Assembly (NCBI RefSeq): GCF_008386495.1
Contig: NZ_VTHJ01000031.1
Coordinates: 35,695-99,694, forward strand
DNA: 64,000 bases
Direction of reading: 5' to 3'
From: Streptomyces tailanensis
GTDB lineage: Bacteria; Actinomycetota; Actinomycetes; Streptomycetales; Streptomycetaceae
Shown: positions 52,737 through 60,066 of the stretch, in pieces
How positions within the stretch are numbered: position 1 is the first letter of the stretch
Layout of the letters: each line of letters opens with the position of its first letter
Position numbers and translations under genes: made by a program
Notes under the pieces: model-generated
What the model was told of the DNA's origin: nothing
Seen by the model: only the letters and a program-made list of their open reading frames with translations
Databases searched by the model: none

Positions 52737-53332
52737 CCGGTTACCTCATTCCATTGGTTTTGGGGCCCCGGGGCGTGTGTCAGGACACGGGTGCGTGCTT
52801 GTCTGCGGCAGGTATCGGCGAGTGCGTCGCAGCTGTCGGTGTGCACGCAGCCCTTGAGAGCCACTGCCGAATTGCCCGACAGATGGGCCCAATTGCGGGA
52901 TTCGCCCTCATTGAGTGGCTGGGAGCAGACGCCGCACTCCTTCCGTCGTACGGTCTGCTCGATCTCCTCCCGGCCGTAAGGCGTTTCGAGCAGGCCAGGC
53001 GTCTCGTAGAGAGCGAGGAGCACCCGCGCGCTGACGGCGAGGTCGTGGACGAGGAACCGCTCCTCGGCCGGACTCGTTTCCTTGGCGTCGTCCAGGATCT
53101 GGTGTGCCTGGGCGAGGCAGTGGATGCCGACGGACCGGGTGAAGCCGCGCATACGCGCCACCACGTCGGTGACCTCCGGCACAAGCAACTGCACATGCCC
53201 CGCCAGGAGCAGCCGGAGCTCGGCCAGCCGCGACGCCCCCTTCACCAGGTTGACGCCCCAGACATCGAAGCCTGTTTCGTACGACTCCCGGATGGTCTGA
53301 GCATCCAGTTGGGCATGCTGGTTGGCACTCAC
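52724..53332 (-). CDS. Uncharacterised protein of the RiPP-like cluster (two CxxC-type pairs)
   Basis: A 202-residue soluble protein from GTG 53332. It contains AQTIRESYETGFDVWGVNLV, ELRLLLAGHVQLLVPEVTDV, ARMRGFTRSVGIHCLAQAHQ and LVHDLAVSARVLLALYETPG. Its last third has RRKECGVCSQPLNEGESRNW and GCVHTDSCDALADTCRRQ, a spaced CxxC/CxxxxC arrangement that could bind zinc. I know no family for it. It overlaps the genes on both sides (GTGA upstream, 13 bp with the radical SAM gene), so it belongs to the same operon. A peptide-binding or precursor-recognition role is speculation. Confidence 0.7.
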   Translation of the reverse strand: MSANQHAQLDAQTIRESYETGFDVWGVNLVKGASRLAELRLLLAGHVQLLVPEVTDVVARMRGFTRSVGIHCLAQAHQILDDAKETSPAEERFLVHDLAVSARVLLALYETPGLLETPYGREEIEQTVRRKECGVCSQPLNEGESRNWAHLSGNSAVALKGCVHTDSCDALADTCRRQARTRVLTHAPGPQNQWNEVTGCTS

Positions 53333-53892
53333 CGGCTCGCCTCTTCCGTACATGCCAACCGGTACCGGCCGACGGACAGCAGCTGCGACACCGCCTCGGC
53401 GGAGGCGAGTTCTCCCGCGCCATCCATGGGGACGCACCAGTACGCGCGAGGGCCGTCGGGGCTCGTCGCGTGCACGCTCGGTACGCCGAGGTAGTGGCTC
53501 CGGCCCAGGTACTCGGCGTCCCCGCCCGGCCGCCTGGCCCACTCGGAGCGGCTGCCCGTGCTGGGAGGCACCATGACGTAGTAGCGGCGGGTGACCGTGT
53601 CCGTGAACACCGGCCCGCCGAGCATCGCCCGCGCGAGGAAGGTATCCACCTCGTACGGGTCCTCTGTCCCGGCCGCCGCGTACACGATCTCCCCGGAGAT
53701 CCGGATCGCGCCGAAGAGCGTCCCGCACCGCAGGAGCGCGACGCCGGACTCCCGCCATTCGCTCCGGGCCCGGCTGCTGTCATCGGCTGCCGACAGAAGC
53801 CAGTGCTCCACGGCAAGCGCGCGTCCGGCGGCTGTCGTGATGTGCCGATCCTCGGCCTCTTCGAACTTATCGAGGGGCGTGGCCACCGTCAC
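53329..53892 (-). CDS. Uncharacterised protein of the RiPP-like cluster
   Basis: A 187-residue protein from GTG 53892. It shows AEDRHITTAAGRALAVEHWL, SGVALLRCGTLFGAIRISGE, LARAMLGGPVFTDTVTRRYY, VMVPPSTGSRSEWARRPGGD and YLGRSHYLGVPSVHATSPDG. The pattern resembles streptomycete hypothetical proteins distantly like the N-terminal domain of bifunctional primase/polymerases, but no catalytic site can be assigned. It overlaps the genes on both sides by GTGA, so it is part of the operon. Function unknown. Confidence 0.65.
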   Translation of the reverse strand: MTVATPLDKFEEAEDRHITTAAGRALAVEHWLLSAADDSSRARSEWRESGVALLRCGTLFGAIRISGEIVYAAAGTEDPYEVDTFLARAMLGGPVFTDTVTRRYYVMVPPSTGSRSEWARRPGGDAEYLGRSHYLGVPSVHATSPDGPRAYWCVPMDGAGELASAEAVSQLLSVGRYRLACTEEASR

Positions 53893-54206
53893 CGGACCTC
53901 CCGCAGCGGCGAGGCCAGGAGCCGAGTGCGTTCGTCCTCCGGCAGCAAGTACGCCCGTACGAGCATGCCGTCGATGCCAGTGGGGTCGTACTCGAGAGTG
54001 GGCGACACGGCGGGCGGCCACAGGTGCGGGGCCCGGCGATGACGCGCCAGCGCGAGGATCGCGCCCCACATCCCCGGTGACGGGCAGGCCCCGGTCGGAT
54101 ATGGGCCAGGCTCCGGTGCCACTCCCGCACAGGCCCTGCGGCTGGGAATCTGCGGCCCGAACAGGAGGGTTCTCACCCTTTTGAGCGCACGTGATAGAAG
54201 GTGCAT
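53889..54206 (-). CDS. Small uncharacterised protein with a CPSPGMWG / PHLWP motif
   Basis: A 105-residue basic protein from ATG 54206 (MHLLSRALKRVRTLLFGPQ). A central block GACPSPGMWGAILALARHRR is followed by APHLWPPAVSPTLEYDPTGI and DGMLVRAYLLPEDERTRLLA. A second copy of the central motif lies 500 bp upstream at 54432-54617. GGAG is ten bases before the ATG. It overlaps the next gene by GTGA and is probably the first full gene of the operon. No known family; its repeated motif suggests a small conserved Streptomyces group. Confidence 0.62.
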   Translation of the reverse strand: MHLLSRALKRVRTLLFGPQIPSRRACAGVAPEPGPYPTGACPSPGMWGAILALARHRRAPHLWPPAVSPTLEYDPTGIDGMLVRAYLLPEDERTRLLASPLREVR

Positions 54207-54431
54207 TGTCGATCTGCTCCGATCAGGTCGGCCGAGCCCCGGGGCCGTCGCGAGCGGTCGCCGGGGTGTCTCGGTTTGGTGCGGCTTGGCGGTTGGCAGT
54301 TGGTACGGGCCACTTCGGCTGTGCGGTTGCCACGGAGTTCACCCCGTCCGATGCGACGCGGAGTGCGTCCTCCAGTCGGGGGTGAGGGCCCCGGCCTTGC
54401 AGCAGCAAGTGCGGTCTGTGGTCTGTTCGTG
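54207..54431. other. Gap between two related short reading frames
   Basis: About 225 bp with no confident gene. Minus-strand frames crossing it have poor codon bias. No strong hairpin was found. Confidence 0.35.
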
Positions 54432-54617
54432 TCAGGGAGGCATGTCCCAGCACACCTTGTGCGATGGGGGCGCCCGCCAGAGCGGGCGGCAGACCATCGG
54501 CCACAGATGCGGACCTCGACGGCGGCGCGCCAGCGTGAGCATGACGCCCCACACGCGGGGCGTCGGACACCGCGCGGGCAGGCTCCAGCGGGCATTGGTG
54601 ATCTGTGGTGCGGCCAT
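54432..54617 (-). CDS. Short reading frame with a second copy of the CPxPxxWG motif
   Basis: Sixty-one codons, starting MAAPQITNARWSLPARCPTP, then RVWGVMLTLARRRRGPHLWP and ending VCRPLWRAPPSHKVCWDMPP. The middle matches the 105-residue protein at 53889-54206 over ~25 positions (CP-P--WG--L-LAR-RR-PHLWP), but the C-terminal LVRAYLLPEDE part is missing. It may be a separate small protein or a truncated duplicate. It lies at the start of the minus-strand unit, divergent from the HTH regulator, right beside the palindromic operators. Confidence 0.45.
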   Translation of the reverse strand: MAAPQITNARWSLPARCPTPRVWGVMLTLARRRRGPHLWPMVCRPLWRAPPSHKVCWDMPP

Positions 54618-54685
54618 GCATCCAATGCTTTCCCGACCACTTGCCGCACCGGGAGTGTGTGGACGGGGTGATCCGCATTGGCGCT

Positions 54686-54733
54686 TTCACACACTGTGTG
54701 AACTGAGTGTGGTTACGCTTCACACACTGAGCG
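54686..54733. promoter_or_regulatory. TTCACACA/TGTGTGAA operator cluster in the divergent promoter
   Basis: A perfect 17-bp palindrome TTCACACA-c-TGTGTGAA (54686-54702), then GAGTGTGG, then another TTCACACAC (54719-54727), so at least three half-sites in 45 bp. It lies between the minus-strand cluster and the HTH/TPR regulator starting at 54749, and is well placed for autoregulation and for control of the peptide genes. Confidence 0.7.
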
Positions 54734-54748
54734 ATACGGAGCGCACGT

Positions 54749-56086
54749 ATGGAGCCGAACACCCTTCTCGATGCCCTCCTCGACGAGGCGGGCATGTCCA
54801 GAGTCGGTCTCGCCGCCCGTGTCAACGAAGCCGCACGGGCTCGCGACAAGTGCGCGCGCTACGACCACAGTTCAGTCATCCGTTGGCTCAAGGGCCAGCG
54901 TCCACGCGGCATCGTCCCGGACGTGATCTGTGAAATCCTCGCTGCCCGGATCGGCCGCCCGCTCAGCCTTGAGGACATCGGCATGGGCAAGTCCAGCACG
55001 CCGCCCCCTGTCTCCACTCCGCTCGCCGGATTCATCGATCGCTCCACCGCGCTTTGGCGGGGAGACCTACAGCAGCGGCCGGACCTGCAAGCGGCCCCGC
55101 TCATCACTGGCCTGCCCGCAGTCGGCCCGGTCTGGGAATGGGAGAACCCACCGGACGATGTCGACGTGTCCCGCAATGGCACGCCACGGGTGGGAATGGG
55201 GGATGTCTCGTTGCTTCGTGGGGCACGCGACCACTACGAACAGATGTACCGTAAAGCTGGCGGGGTGACAACAAGGACCCGGGTCCTGCAGTTTCTCAAC
55301 TCGGAGACGGCGCCCCTGCTGCGTGGCGCCTACTCCGACGCCACGGGCAGGGAACTGCACCGAGCTGTTGGGGGCCTTGTCGCCGTCGCCGGTATCTGCT
55401 CGTACGATTCCGACGCCCAGGGCCTCGCCCAGCGGTACTTCCACCAGGCGCTGCGGCTTGCGAAGGCGTCCGGTGACCGCGCGTTCGGCGGGTACGTGAT
55501 CGCGCTCCTGGTCAACCAGTGCTTGTACATGCGCGAGTACCGGCAAGCCGTCGCGTTCGCCGAGGCGGGTCTGCGTACAGCGGGCCATGCCGTCTCGCCC
55601 GCGCTCGCCTGCGACTTGCACGCGATGCAGGCGAAGGCCTTCGCGCGCATGGGCGATCAGTCCGGGGCTCACCGCGCCATGGCTGCCGCCGAGACCGCAG
55701 CCGGGCGGATTCGCCCGGAACAGGAGCCAGAGGAGACTGGGTATGTACAGCCGGGGCTCCTTGAGGTCAACATGGCCGACGTCCTGATGCGACTCGGTGA
55801 TATGTCTCCTGCCACCGTCTACGCCGCCGAGGCAGTAGCCGCCCATGCCCATGAGCGCGGCCGTGTACATCGGCTAGCCACACTCTCCGACTGCCAACTT
55901 CGAGCCGGCGACGCCGAACAGGCGGCAGCCACCGCCACTGACATCCTGGACGCCATGCGCGGCATGGAGTCCCAACGGCTGCGCGACCGGCTCGTGCGTC
56001 TGCGCGGCACCATGTCCGGCCTCGGCAGCAGCGCGACTACCGACGTCGCCGAGCGGATCGACGACACCCTCAGGATTCCGCTGTAG
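54749..56086 (+). CDS. HTH regulator with TPR-like helical domain
   Basis: A 445-residue regulator. Residues ~1-85 form an XRE-like HTH: LLDALLDEAGMSRVGLAARV, DHSSVIRWLKGQRPRGIVPD, CEILAARIGRPLSLEDIGMG. The rest is alpha-helical with TPR-like repeats (AQRYFHQALRLAKASGDRAF, RQAVAFAEAGLRTAGHAVSP, MQAKAFARMGDQSGAHRAMA, VYAAEAVAAHAHERGRVHRL). Regulators of this plan are common in Streptomyces and are linked to development and secondary metabolism. It is divergent from the candidate RiPP cluster with palindromic sites between. A signal-peptide receptor role is conceivable but not shown. Confidence 0.85.
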   Translation: MEPNTLLDALLDEAGMSRVGLAARVNEAARARDKCARYDHSSVIRWLKGQRPRGIVPDVICEILAARIGRPLSLEDIGMGKSSTPPPVSTPLAGFIDRSTALWRGDLQQRPDLQAAPLITGLPAVGPVWEWENPPDDVDVSRNGTPRVGMGDVSLLRGARDHYEQMYRKAGGVTTRTRVLQFLNSETAPLLRGAYSDATGRELHRAVGGLVAVAGICSYDSDAQGLAQRYFHQALRLAKASGDRAFGGYVIALLVNQCLYMREYRQAVAFAEAGLRTAGHAVSPALACDLHAMQAKAFARMGDQSGAHRAMAAAETAAGRIRPEQEPEETGYVQPGLLEVNMADVLMRLGDMSPATVYAAEAVAAHAHERGRVHRLATLSDCQLRAGDAEQAAATATDILDAMRGMESQRLRDRLVRLRGTMSGLGSSATTDVAERIDDTLRIPL

Positions 56087-56134
56087 CCGGTCCCGTGTGC
56101 TGGGATGGCCTCGTACCCGACGAGAGGCGACGGC

Positions 56135-56668
56135 GTGTCTGTGTGGCGCAACCTCAGCGAACGCACCGTGTACGAGAACCGGTGGGTGTCCGTGAACATG
56201 GCCGACGTCGAGTTGCCCGACGGCCGACACCTGGACCACACGGTGATCCGCCTGCGGCCCGTCGCCGTGGCCACGGTTGTCAACGAGGCGAACGAGGTGC
56301 TCCTGCTGTGGCGCCACCGGTTCATTACTGGCGCGTGGGGGTGGGAACTGCCCTCTGGGGGTACCGGTGAGGGCGAGGATCCAGGGGCCGCCGCCGCGAG
56401 GGAGTTCGAAGAGGAAACCGGCTGGCGGCCCGGGCCGATGCGACTGCTCCTGGCGGTCGATCCCATGCCCGGCATTTCGACGAGCCACCACCGCGTCTAC
56501 TGGTCGGACCGGGCCGAGCGTGTGGGCGAGCCGCGCGATGCCTTCGAGTCGGCGCGACGCGAGTGGGTCCCCCTGGAGACAGTGCCAGAGCTGATCGCGC
56601 GCGGAGAAGTCCACTCGGCCAACGCCGTCGCAGCGCTGCTGATGCTGCACCATCTCCGACTGCACTGA
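56135..56668 (+). CDS. Nudix hydrolase
   Basis: A 177-residue Nudix hydrolase from GTG 56135 (GAGAGGC upstream); ATG 56105 is an alternative. It shows VWRNLSERTVYENRWVSVNM, DHTVIRLRPVAVATVVNEAN, then the Nudix box GGTGEGEDPGAAAAREF and EEETGW (G-x5-E-x7-REUxEExGU), which binds Mg2+ and cleaves nucleoside diphosphate-linked compounds. Overall it looks like the ADP-ribose or NDP-sugar pyrophosphatase group. It follows the HTH/TPR regulator by under 50 bp and may be co-transcribed. A link to the peptide cluster is only positional. Confidence 0.85.
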   Translation: MSVWRNLSERTVYENRWVSVNMADVELPDGRHLDHTVIRLRPVAVATVVNEANEVLLLWRHRFITGAWGWELPSGGTGEGEDPGAAAAREFEEETGWRPGPMRLLLAVDPMPGISTSHHRVYWSDRAERVGEPRDAFESARREWVPLETVPELIARGEVHSANAVAALLMLHHLRLH

Positions 56669-56683
56669 CCCGGACGTGGCGAG

Positions 56684-57370
56684 ATGCCCGCTCCCTTCGC
56701 GCTCTCGCCGGGAAAGGCGACGCCTGATTTGATCCGCAGCTATGACGACTCACCCCGAGACCACGCGAAACCACCGGTGTTGGCGGCCCGGTTGGAGCGT
56801 CGGCGCCGGTTCTATACCTGGCATCTGAACTTCGAGGGGCAGGAGGACGTGCACCGCCTCGCGGCCGAGTACCGGTCCGCGCTCGCCTCGCTCGGAGAGA
56901 TCCTCACGCCCATCCCCGACCGATGGCTGCACCTGACCATGCAGGGCATCGGCTTCGTCGGCGAGGTCGAGGAGACGGACGTACGGGCCGTGGCCGACGC
57001 CGCCCGGCGGCGGCTCGCGGACGTGCCCGCCTTCGGTCTCCGGATCGGGCCGGAAGTCATCGCCCCCGAGGCCGTACTGCTCCACGTCCACCCCGACGGC
57101 CCCGTCCGGGAGGTCAGGACCGCGATCCGGGCGGCGATCGGGGACGTGTTCGGACCAGGCCAGGTACCGGAGACGGCCGAGGGCTTCACCCCGCACGTGT
57201 CAGTGGCCTACAGCGCCGGGGACGGCCCCGTCGAGCCGATCGCGCGGGCCCTGTCCGGGTTGAAGACAGCTGCTGCTCAAGCTCGCATCTCCACGGCCGA
57301 GTTGATCGTCATCCACCGCGACAACCAGATGTACGAGTGGGACACCTATGCCACGGTGCCGCTCGGCTGA
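56684..57370 (+). CDS. 2'-5' RNA ligase-like phosphoesterase (LigT/2H family)
   Basis: A 228-residue 2H phosphoesterase. The two hallmark motifs are WLHLTMQGIGFVGEVEETDV (H-x-T near residue 88) and GFTPHVSVAYSAGDGP (H-x-S near 170), the pair of catalytic histidines. RRFYTWHLNFEGQEDVHRLA precedes. The N-terminal ~35 residues (PAPFALSPGKATPDLIRS) look less like the family, so the start is uncertain; GTG 56777 is a possible shorter start. Such enzymes open cyclic phosphates or join 2'-5' RNA ends; the substrate here is unknown. Confidence 0.78.
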   Translation: MPAPFALSPGKATPDLIRSYDDSPRDHAKPPVLAARLERRRRFYTWHLNFEGQEDVHRLAAEYRSALASLGEILTPIPDRWLHLTMQGIGFVGEVEETDVRAVADAARRRLADVPAFGLRIGPEVIAPEAVLLHVHPDGPVREVRTAIRAAIGDVFGPGQVPETAEGFTPHVSVAYSAGDGPVEPIARALSGLKTAAAQARISTAELIVIHRDNQMYEWDTYATVPLG

Positions 57371-57495
57371 TCCCCTGCCACCGTCGTGGGAGGCGCTGAG
57401 CGAAGCCCCCGCTCACGTACCGTGACGCTCCAGCGCGCGCCCTCACCGGGTCCGTCTTACGTTGGCCGAGTAGCCACCCCACCCAAGGAGGAGCC

Positions 57496-57687
57496 ATGGC
57501 CGACAAGGGCCGTGCGGACAAGATCAAGGGCAAGGCCAAGGAGATGACCGGGAAGGTCACCGGTGACCGGGAGCAGCAGGTCGAGGGGAAGCTCGAACAG
57601 GCTCGCGGTGAGGCCAAGAAGATGAAGGGCAAGGGGCAGGAGCGGGCGCAGGAGACGAAGCGTTCCGTGAAGCGCGACCGCACCTGA
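57496..57687 (+). CDS. CsbD-family stress protein
   Basis: A 63-residue very charged protein: MADKGRADKIKGKAKEMTGK, then VTGDREQQVEGKLEQARGEA and a Lys/Arg-rich tail. This KIKGKAKEMTGK pattern is the CsbD signature of small, probably disordered, general-stress proteins (sigma-B type regulon in Bacillus). AAGGAGGAG precedes the ATG. A perfect terminator follows. Its own regulation cannot be read, although a stress sigma factor is likely. Confidence 0.9.
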   Translation: MADKGRADKIKGKAKEMTGKVTGDREQQVEGKLEQARGEAKKMKGKGQERAQETKRSVKRDRT

Positions 57688-57710
57688 GCGCGTACGGCGT
57701 GACTGGTGGA

Positions 57711-57740
57711 AGGGGGCTCCCGTGATCGCGGGAGCCCCCT
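57711..57740 (+). terminator. Terminator of csbD
   Basis: 12-bp perfect stem AGGGGGCTCCCG (57711-57722) / CGGGAGCCCCCT (57729-57740), loop tgatcg. Confidence 0.88.
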
Positions 57741-58090
57741 TCGCATGGCCGCGTGGCCGAGGCTGCGTGGCCGTCGCCGAGGCTGCATGGCCATGGCCGC
57801 AGGAGCCGCGTGGCCGCATAGCCGTGGCCGTGTGACCGCGTCGCCGTGCCTGCATCGCGGCCCGTACCGCCGCACGCCGGGCCCGCGGAAACCGCATGGC
57901 CGCATCGCCGGACCCGGAGAGGCCGTGCCGGGCCCGCATCGCCGCATCGCCCGGCCCGCGGAAACCGCATGGCCGCATCGCCGGACCCGCCGGGAGCCTC
58001 ATGGCCGCGTTGCCGGGACCAGAGACGTCGGCGTCACCTGGACGGTCGGGCATCGGGTGAGCACCGCCGCATCGCGGGTACCCGGCGCGT
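57741..58090. repeat. GC-rich degenerate tandem-repeat patch
   Basis: This 350-bp gene-free stretch is built from variants of CATGGCCGCATCGCCG. One 37-base unit, starting GGCCCGCGGAAACCGCATGG, is repeated exactly at 57880-57916 and 57953-57989 (73-bp period). The left part has shorter GCGTGGCCG / GCATGGCCG units. Frames crossing it on the minus strand read as repeated AAMR-rich peptide but run on through the csbD terminator, so I treat the patch as non-coding. Confidence 0.7.
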
Positions 58091-59119
58091 ATGAGTGTTC
58101 GGTCCCGGTCCCGGTCCGATGGGCCACCGCTGCCTGAAGGCAGGGGTGGAGTTTCGGGTGCCGTCGTCGAGGGGCTGCGGAAGGCCGGGCCGTTGCCCGG
58201 TGAGCAGGCGGTCGCGGGGGGCGATCCGTTCGGGGACGATCTGCAGCTGGCGCTGTATCTCTGCTACGAGCTGCACTACCGGGGGTTCGCCGGCGTCGAC
58301 GACGACTGGGAGTGGGATCCAGAACTGCTGCGGCTGCGGGCGGCCCTGGAGTGGCCGTTCCTCGAAGCGCTGCGGGCGGTCGCTACGCGGCACAAGGGCG
58401 CCGAGGAGGCGCTGGACGAGTTGCTCGTGGAGCCGCCGGAGGGGGAGGGCACCGGTGTCAGTCACTTCCTGGCGGACGAGGGCGAGCTGTGGCAGGTGCG
58501 GGAGTACGCCGTCCAGCGGTCGCTCTACCACCTGAAGGAGGCCGACCCGCACGCGTGGGTCCTGCCCCGGCTGTGGGGGCGGGCGAAGGCGGGGATGGCC
58601 GCTGTGGAGTACGACGAGTTCGGCGGCGGCCGTGCCGACCGCGTGCACGCGCGCCTCTTCGCCGACCTCATGACCGACCTGGGCCTCGACCCGGCCTACG
58701 GCCGCTACGTGGACGCCGCCGGCGCCGAGGCGCTCGCGCTGGTGAACCTGATGTCCCTCCTCGGCCTCCACCGCGCCCTGCGCGGCGCCCTCGTCGGGCA
58801 CTTCGCGACCGTCGAGATCACCTCCTCCCCCGCCTCCCGCCGGCTCGCCACCGCGATGCGGCGTACGGGGGCCGGGACGGCCGCCGCGCACTTCTACGAC
58901 GAACACGTCGAGGCCGACGCCGTACACGAGCAGGTCGTACGGCAGGAGGTGGTGAGCGGTCTGCTGGAGCAGGAGCCGCATCTCGACGGGGACGTGGCGT
59001 TCGGGGTGGACGCCACGTCGTATCTGGAGGACGCGCTCGCCGCCCGGCTCCTCGGGGCATGGCGGGACGGCCGGTCGTCGCTGCGTACGCCACTCACCTC
59101 GATCACCTCGACTGTCTGA
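58091..59119 (+). CDS. Iron-containing redox enzyme, haem-oxygenase fold
   Basis: A 342-residue protein of the iron-containing redox enzyme (HDO-like) superfamily. It contains DDLQLALYLCYELHYRGFAG near 50 (Glu-x2-His), LEWPFLEALRAVATRHKGAE, SLYHLKEADPHAWVLPRLWG, and the late ligand pair VNLMSLLGLHRALRGALVGH and AAHFYDEHVEADAVHEQVVR with Glu and His suitable for a diiron site. The N-terminal 15 residues are basic and less conserved. It starts the forward group to 61611 (methyltransferase, CDGSH, FAD/Rieske), which suggests a joint redox role. Substrate unknown. Confidence 0.83.
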   Translation: MSVRSRSRSDGPPLPEGRGGVSGAVVEGLRKAGPLPGEQAVAGGDPFGDDLQLALYLCYELHYRGFAGVDDDWEWDPELLRLRAALEWPFLEALRAVATRHKGAEEALDELLVEPPEGEGTGVSHFLADEGELWQVREYAVQRSLYHLKEADPHAWVLPRLWGRAKAGMAAVEYDEFGGGRADRVHARLFADLMTDLGLDPAYGRYVDAAGAEALALVNLMSLLGLHRALRGALVGHFATVEITSSPASRRLATAMRRTGAGTAAAHFYDEHVEADAVHEQVVRQEVVSGLLEQEPHLDGDVAFGVDATSYLEDALAARLLGAWRDGRSSLRTPLTSITSTV

Positions 59120-59141
59120 CGGACCCTGGAGGCCCCTTCCC

Positions 59142-59796
59142 GTGACCCCGCCGCTCTCCCTGCCCGGCGTCTACGCCCCTCAGGACGACACCGACCTCCT
59201 CGTCACCGCCCTGGGGCGGGAGCCGCTCGCCCCACGTGCCGACGTGCTGGACGTGGGCACGGGGACCGGGGTCGTCGCGCTGGCGGCGGCACGGCGTGGC
59301 GCCCGGGTCACGGCCGTCGACATCTCCTGGCGGGCGGTCCTCAACACCCGGGTCAACGCCGTGCTGACGCGGCTGCCGCTGAGCGTCGTACGGGGGAACC
59401 TGCTGGACCCGGTGGCGGACCGGTCCTTCGACCTGATCCTGTCCAATCCGCCGTACGTGCCCGCACCGGGGTCGCGTACCGACGGCCGCCCCGCCCGGGG
59501 TGTCGCGCGGGCGTGGGACGCCGGGCGGGACGGCCGTCTCGTACTGGACCGCCTCTGCCGGGACTCGCCCGCCCTGCTCCGGCCCGGCGGGGTGCTGCTG
59601 CTGGTCCAGTCCACCCTCAGCGACGAGGAACGGACGCTCGCGCAGCTTCGGGCGGCGGGGCTCCGTACGGACGTCGTGGACCACCGTCGCATCGCCTTCG
59701 GGCCCGTTCTGCGGTCCCGCGGCGATTGGCTGCGCGGGCGGGGGCTGTTCCACGCCGACGACGCCGACGACGAGAAGGAAGAGCTGGTGATCATCC

Positions 59797-59825
<29 letters not shown>
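59142..59825 (+). CDS. HemK2/MTQ2-type methyltransferase
   Basis: A 227-residue class I methyltransferase. The SAM motif is RADVLDVGTGTGVVALAAAR near 33, and motif IV is FDLILSNPPYVPAPGSR near 105, the NPPY signature of glutamine/asparagine/lysine N-methyltransferases and DNA N6-adenine methylases. The small HemK2 shape argues for protein or small-molecule methylation. GTG 59142 has TGGAGG upstream. It overlaps the CDGSH gene by 29 bases, so the two are coupled, an association I have not seen explained. Confidence 0.83.
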
Positions 59826-60057
<232 letters not shown>

Positions 60058-60066
60058 AGGAGAGCC

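Noticed and set aside
54173..54694. 173-codon minus-strand frame upstream of the peptide cluster
   Set aside because: Codon bias is poor and it would run through the palindromic operators and over the two short frames with the shared motif.
57457..58053. Minus-strand frame through the repeat patch with AAMR-rich repeats
   Set aside because: It continues through the csbD terminator and antisense to csbD, so the protein-like repeats reflect the DNA repeats.
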